Assembly (NCBI GenBank): GCA_028280945.1
Contig: JANQKV010000060.1
Location: 62,001-126,000, forward strand
DNA length: 64,000 nucleotides
Origin: Opitutaceae bacterium
GTDB taxonomy: Bacteria > Verrucomicrobiota > Verrucomicrobiia > Opitutales > Opitutaceae
Direction: 5' to 3'
The notes beneath the pieces are model-generated. The model did not search any database. It was given only the letters and a program-made list of their open reading frames with translations, and was not told the origin of the DNA. Below are positions 61,894-64,000 of this stretch, in pieces (within the stretch, counting starts at the first letter, position 1; every line of letters starts with the position of its first letter). A program made the translations under genes and the position numbers.

Positions 61894-61963
61894 CGTCACC
61901 GGCATGGCCAACATTCGCGATGTCATTCCCTTTGCCCGCACCCCGGGCAGCGCGGAGTTTTAG
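61894..61963 (+). pseudogene. asnS 3'-end fragment, distal copy of direct repeat
   Basis: Bases 61894-61961 repeat the end of asnS (66 of 68 identical). The fragment still reads the AsnS C-terminus, including MANIRDVIPFARTPGSAEF, and then stops at TAG (TGA in asnS). Weaker similarity continues after the stop (11 of 17 bases). It has no start and is not a gene of its own; it marks the right edge of the inserted segment. Confidence 0.92.
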
Positions 61964-61984
61964 GTGCGCTGATCCGAGTTGCCT

Positions 61985-62713
61985 TTAGCGGAAGTCAAAC
62001 CGCTGCTGAATCTTCACGTAAGTGGGATGACCGTTGCGGCGGGGCGGCGTGAATCGGGTTTCCAGCAAGGTGAGGGCCGCGCTGATGGCGACGTCTTCGT
62101 TGTCGCTCTCAATCGCAGTGGGGAAACGGGCGCGTCCGTTCGGTCCCACGTAATATTCCACCAGACACGATCCCGTGGGACGGATGCCTTCCTGGGACGA
62201 ATAAATCCGCCGCACGGTCTGCATTTTGGTGAGCGGACTGTCCAACTCCTCCTTCTCGCTGATCTCGTAGAAGAAGCTGGAGGCCCGGCTGGCGTAGATG
62301 CGGTTGTTGGCGGCGTCGGTTGGACTCCCGCCAAACGGGAGCTGGCCGGAGCCTTGGCGCCATGCCCGTTGTTCCGGGTCGTAAAATGTCACGCGAACCA
62401 TGTCACGGGAACGAACTGCCCGCCCATCTTCGATTGCCGGCCGGAAGGTCACGCCTTGAATGACCTCATGGGCGGCCGGCAGGAGATCGCGATGGTTCGA
62501 TTTGACGGGCATCGCGTCGAAGAGTGTGCCGTCTTCGCCTACGTCGATTTTGAAATCCACATGGGGATTGGCAATGGGCAGTCCTCGAAGTTTGGCCGGA
62601 ATTACGGCCTCCAGTGATCCCTCCACCGAAATGCGACTGTCTTTGGCCCCCAAGCCGACAGTCCCGACGGACAAAGCGAGCAACCATTTTCCTAACGTCA
62701 GTGGCGAAATCAT
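61985..62713 (-). CDS. exported protein with TonB C-terminal-like domains
   Basis: A 242-residue protein with a signal (LGKWLLALSVGTVGLGA). Two TonB-C-like beta-alpha-beta units are visible: VDFKIDVGEDGTLFDAMPVK with EVIQGVTFRPAIEDGRAVRS, and VEYYVGPNGRARFPTAIESD with ALTLLETRFTPPRRNGHPTY and VKIQQRFDF. Such domains bind outer-membrane receptors or act as energy-transducer partners, but no TonB transmembrane/proline region is present. ATG 62713. Divergent from the response regulator. Confidence 0.75.
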   Translation of the reverse strand: MISPLTLGKWLLALSVGTVGLGAKDSRISVEGSLEAVIPAKLRGLPIANPHVDFKIDVGEDGTLFDAMPVKSNHRDLLPAAHEVIQGVTFRPAIEDGRAVRSRDMVRVTFYDPEQRAWRQGSGQLPFGGSPTDAANNRIYASRASSFFYEISEKEELDSPLTKMQTVRRIYSSQEGIRPTGSCLVEYYVGPNGRARFPTAIESDNEDVAISAALTLLETRFTPPRRNGHPTYVKIQQRFDFR

Positions 62714-62901
62714 GGGAGAAAGAGACGACAAACCAAAGCAGGGTTTGTGCCCTTGTCCAATCTACCTTGGTGGGTTTCTCCCCCTGAAAGACACCGCCGG
62801 CCTTCGCGACGAGGGCCATCGCTGCGCCGGCCGGCGGTGTGTATCAACAACGTCATTATGGCGTTAGCAGTTTAAGTCATGATTAAGGAGCAGGCCCTGT
62901 T

Positions 62902-62920
62902 TTGTTAAGGGGGTGTAAAG
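62902..62920 (+). promoter_or_regulatory. putative OmpR-family binding box 1
   Basis: TTGTTAAGGGGGTGTAAAG contains two half-sites, GTTAA and GTAAA, separated by 6 bases, so 11 bases apart. It resembles the tandem GTAAA boxes of CpxR-type regulators. It lies 203 bases upstream of the regulator start. Confidence 0.45.
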
Positions 62921-63050
62921 CCCGAGGATTAGTTGGCCGCTAGGTTTGCCGTGGGGGATGAGGGTCCGGAGGATGAAATGCAACGAGAGCGGTTTCTTGC
63001 CGCCATTTCCCCGGACGGCGTTAAGTGGTTGTGAGCGAAAAGGGAGAGAA

Positions 63051-63069
63051 TTGTTAAGGGAGGGTAAAT
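63051..63069 (+). promoter_or_regulatory. putative OmpR-family binding box 2
   Basis: TTGTTAAGGGAGGGTAAAT matches box 1 at 16 of 19 bases with the same half-site spacing. It lies 54 bases upstream of the response-regulator ATG, a good position for autoregulation. Confidence 0.5.
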
Positions 63070-63122
63070 ACCCTAGATGTCCCCGGCCTGGAGGATTGCT
63101 CTGGAGGCCGTCCCAACTTCCC

Positions 63123-63863
63123 ATGACTTTCGTGAGTGCAGCAGCTGATTCCGGGAACACCCGGCTCTTGATGATCGATGACGACGAGAAGCTATGCCGT
63201 TTGGTCAGGGATTATTTGGCGCCGTTCGGTTTTGAAGTCAGCGCCGCCCACGATGGGTTGGTGGGCGAGGAACGTGTGCGCGAAGGAGGCTGGGACGCCG
63301 TGATTTTAGATGTTATGCTGCCGGGGGCGGATGGGTTTGAGGTGCTTAAGCGCATTCGTTCGCACAGCAACGTGCCCGTGCTGATGTTGACTGCACGCGG
63401 GGATGATACCGATCGCATCGTGGGCTTGGAAGTCGGGGCTGATGACTATTTGCCGAAGACGTTTTCGACGCGGGAATTATTGGCCCGGCTGCGCGCGGTG
63501 CTGCGGCGGTCACACCGGCAGCCGGAACCGAACGGCAGTGATGCGCCCTTGGCGGAAATCGTGGTGGGGGAACTTGTCATCCAACCGGAAGCACGGCGCG
63601 CCGCTTTGGCGGGAGGATTGCTCGATCTCACGCCGGTCGAGTTCGATTTGCTGCACAGCCTGGCGCGAGCGAAGGGCCGGGTGCGTTCCCGGGAGGCGTT
63701 GCTCGATGAAGTGCGCGAGCGCAATTACGACGTTTTTGATCGGTCGATCGACGTGCACATCTCGGCGCTGCGGCGCAAACTGGGCGACGATGCCCGTCAC
63801 CCGCGTTTTATCCGCACCATGCGTTCGGCGGGCTATCTCTTCATCGATCCCGCGCGTGACTAG
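63123..63863 (+). CDS. OmpR/CpxR-family response regulator
   Basis: A 246-residue two-domain regulator. The receiver domain has the acidic cluster in LLMIDDDEKL, phospho-acceptor Asp63 in AVILDVMLPG, Thr90 in LMLTARG and Lys112 in DYLPKTFSTREL. The residue after Lys112 is Thr where Pro is usual. The C-terminal winged helix shows LLDLTPVEFDLLHSLARAKG and RSIDVHISALRRKLGDDARH. ATG 63123. The sensor kinase gene starts 9 bases after the stop, forming a two-component operon; CpxRA-like by motif style. The signal sensed is unknown. Confidence 0.92.
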   Translation: MTFVSAAADSGNTRLLMIDDDEKLCRLVRDYLAPFGFEVSAAHDGLVGEERVREGGWDAVILDVMLPGADGFEVLKRIRSHSNVPVLMLTARGDDTDRIVGLEVGADDYLPKTFSTRELLARLRAVLRRSHRQPEPNGSDAPLAEIVVGELVIQPEARRAALAGGLLDLTPVEFDLLHSLARAKGRVRSREALLDEVRERNYDVFDRSIDVHISALRRKLGDDARHPRFIRTMRSAGYLFIDPARD

Positions 63864-63871
63864 GTTTCGGC

Positions 63872-64000
63872 ATGAGTGCACGATTTCCCCTGTCGTTGAA
63901 GATCCTGTCCTGGTTGGCCCTCAACCTGGTGCTGATCGTGGTGGTGGCGGTGGCGGTGTTGGTCGGGGGCGGCGGGGTGCGGGGATTTCTTGAAGGCCCG
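63872..64000 (+). CDS. two-component sensor histidine kinase, N-terminal fragment
   Basis: The first 43 codons before the window ends: a short basic start MSARFPLSLKILSWLALN and then a membrane helix of Leu/Val (LVLIVVVAVAVLVGGG). Position right after an OmpR-type regulator and an N-terminal membrane anchor are typical of a CpxA/EnvZ-like kinase. The sensor, HAMP and kinase domains lie outside the window. Confidence 0.8.
   Translation, partial: MSARFPLSLKILSWLALNLVLIVVVAVAVLVGGGGVRGFLEGP

Larger units (their letters stand above)
62714..63122. other. 409-base intergenic region with paired response-regulator-type boxes
   Basis: No convincing gene. It separates the TonB-C-like gene from the response regulator and holds two copies of a TTGTTAAGGG-type box. 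A third looser match (TTTAAGTCATGATTAAGG) lies at 62872-62889. A small hairpin formed by GGCCGGCG-type bases lies around 62828-62836. Confidence 0.55.

Noticed and set aside
61846..61941. Upstream extension of the cassette lipoprotein
   Set aside because: The extra residues are an antisense reading of the asnS fragment and would place a long non-hydrophobic stretch before the lipoprotein signal.

Overview
The window reads as a chromosome segment of a GC-rich Gram-negative bacterium, most likely a member of Verrucomicrobiota close to Opitutaceae. This is inferred from gene content (paired PilT ATPases, ADOP-type permease, TatT-type TRAP locus, DUF5069 proteins, TIGR03067 protein, an RRM protein with a Gly/Arg tail, Bacteroidetes-style ParE) and from many lipoprotein or Sec signals; no rRNA or other taxonomic marker is present. 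About 60 protein genes are supported. No tRNA, rRNA or CRISPR array was seen.

Layout. 1-6700: a GH130 glycoside phosphorylase (cut by the left edge), M19 dipeptidase, sugar-phosphate isomerase-like protein, an XRE/DUF2975 regulatory pair with twin palindromic operators, an MFS transporter, DUF4336 and SRPBCC proteins. 6700-15200: thioredoxin-like protein, a possible 33-residue membrane peptide, SSS symporter, Kef-type antiporter, secreted or periplasmic proteins and a VOC protein. 15200-20200: parE, a cytosine-deaminase-like enzyme and a large ADOP permease. 20200-31800: YgiQ radical SAM protein coupled to two tandem paralogous membrane proteins of unknown function, two PilT-family ATPases, a GNAT protein and a ChbG/YdjC deacetylase. 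31800-34200: a UraA-type permease bracketed by non-coding composite inverted repeats, and a PaaI-type thioesterase. 34400-38300: a TRAP transporter operon (TatT, DctP, fused DctQM).

38300-40700 is an accessory patch. A REP-associated tyrosine transposase (RAYT) lies between inverted copies of an 18-base core repeat. A third copy lies beyond an RluA-type pseudouridine synthase, so that gene is boxed between two repeats. One repeat also supplies the stop codon of a methyltransferase. From 49650 down to 42460 there is a long minus-strand run: small membrane protein, DUF5069, gluconokinase, penicillin acylase family protein, nucleoside 2-deoxyribosyltransferase, upp, a second DUF5069, a GNAT-SH3-SH3 fusion and carbonic anhydrase. 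Two peptide-type binding lipoproteins (40833 and 51251) flank this run without permease genes.

49850-64000: DUF3016, S4-domain protein, thioesterase, RRM protein, FKBP isomerase, RarD, a Lys/Pro-repeat membrane protein, YqhD-type alcohol dehydrogenase and asnS. Downstream of asnS lies a large lipoprotein gene bracketed by a 68-base direct repeat of the asnS 3' end, differing only by two silent changes, as if a cassette had integrated at the end of asnS. The window closes with a TonB-C-like protein and an OmpR-type response regulator followed by the start of its sensor kinase.

Best candidates for undescribed biology: the asnS 3'-end cassette, the rluA-RAYT repeat unit, the uraA-flanking composite repeats, and the YgiQ-linked tandem membrane proteins.
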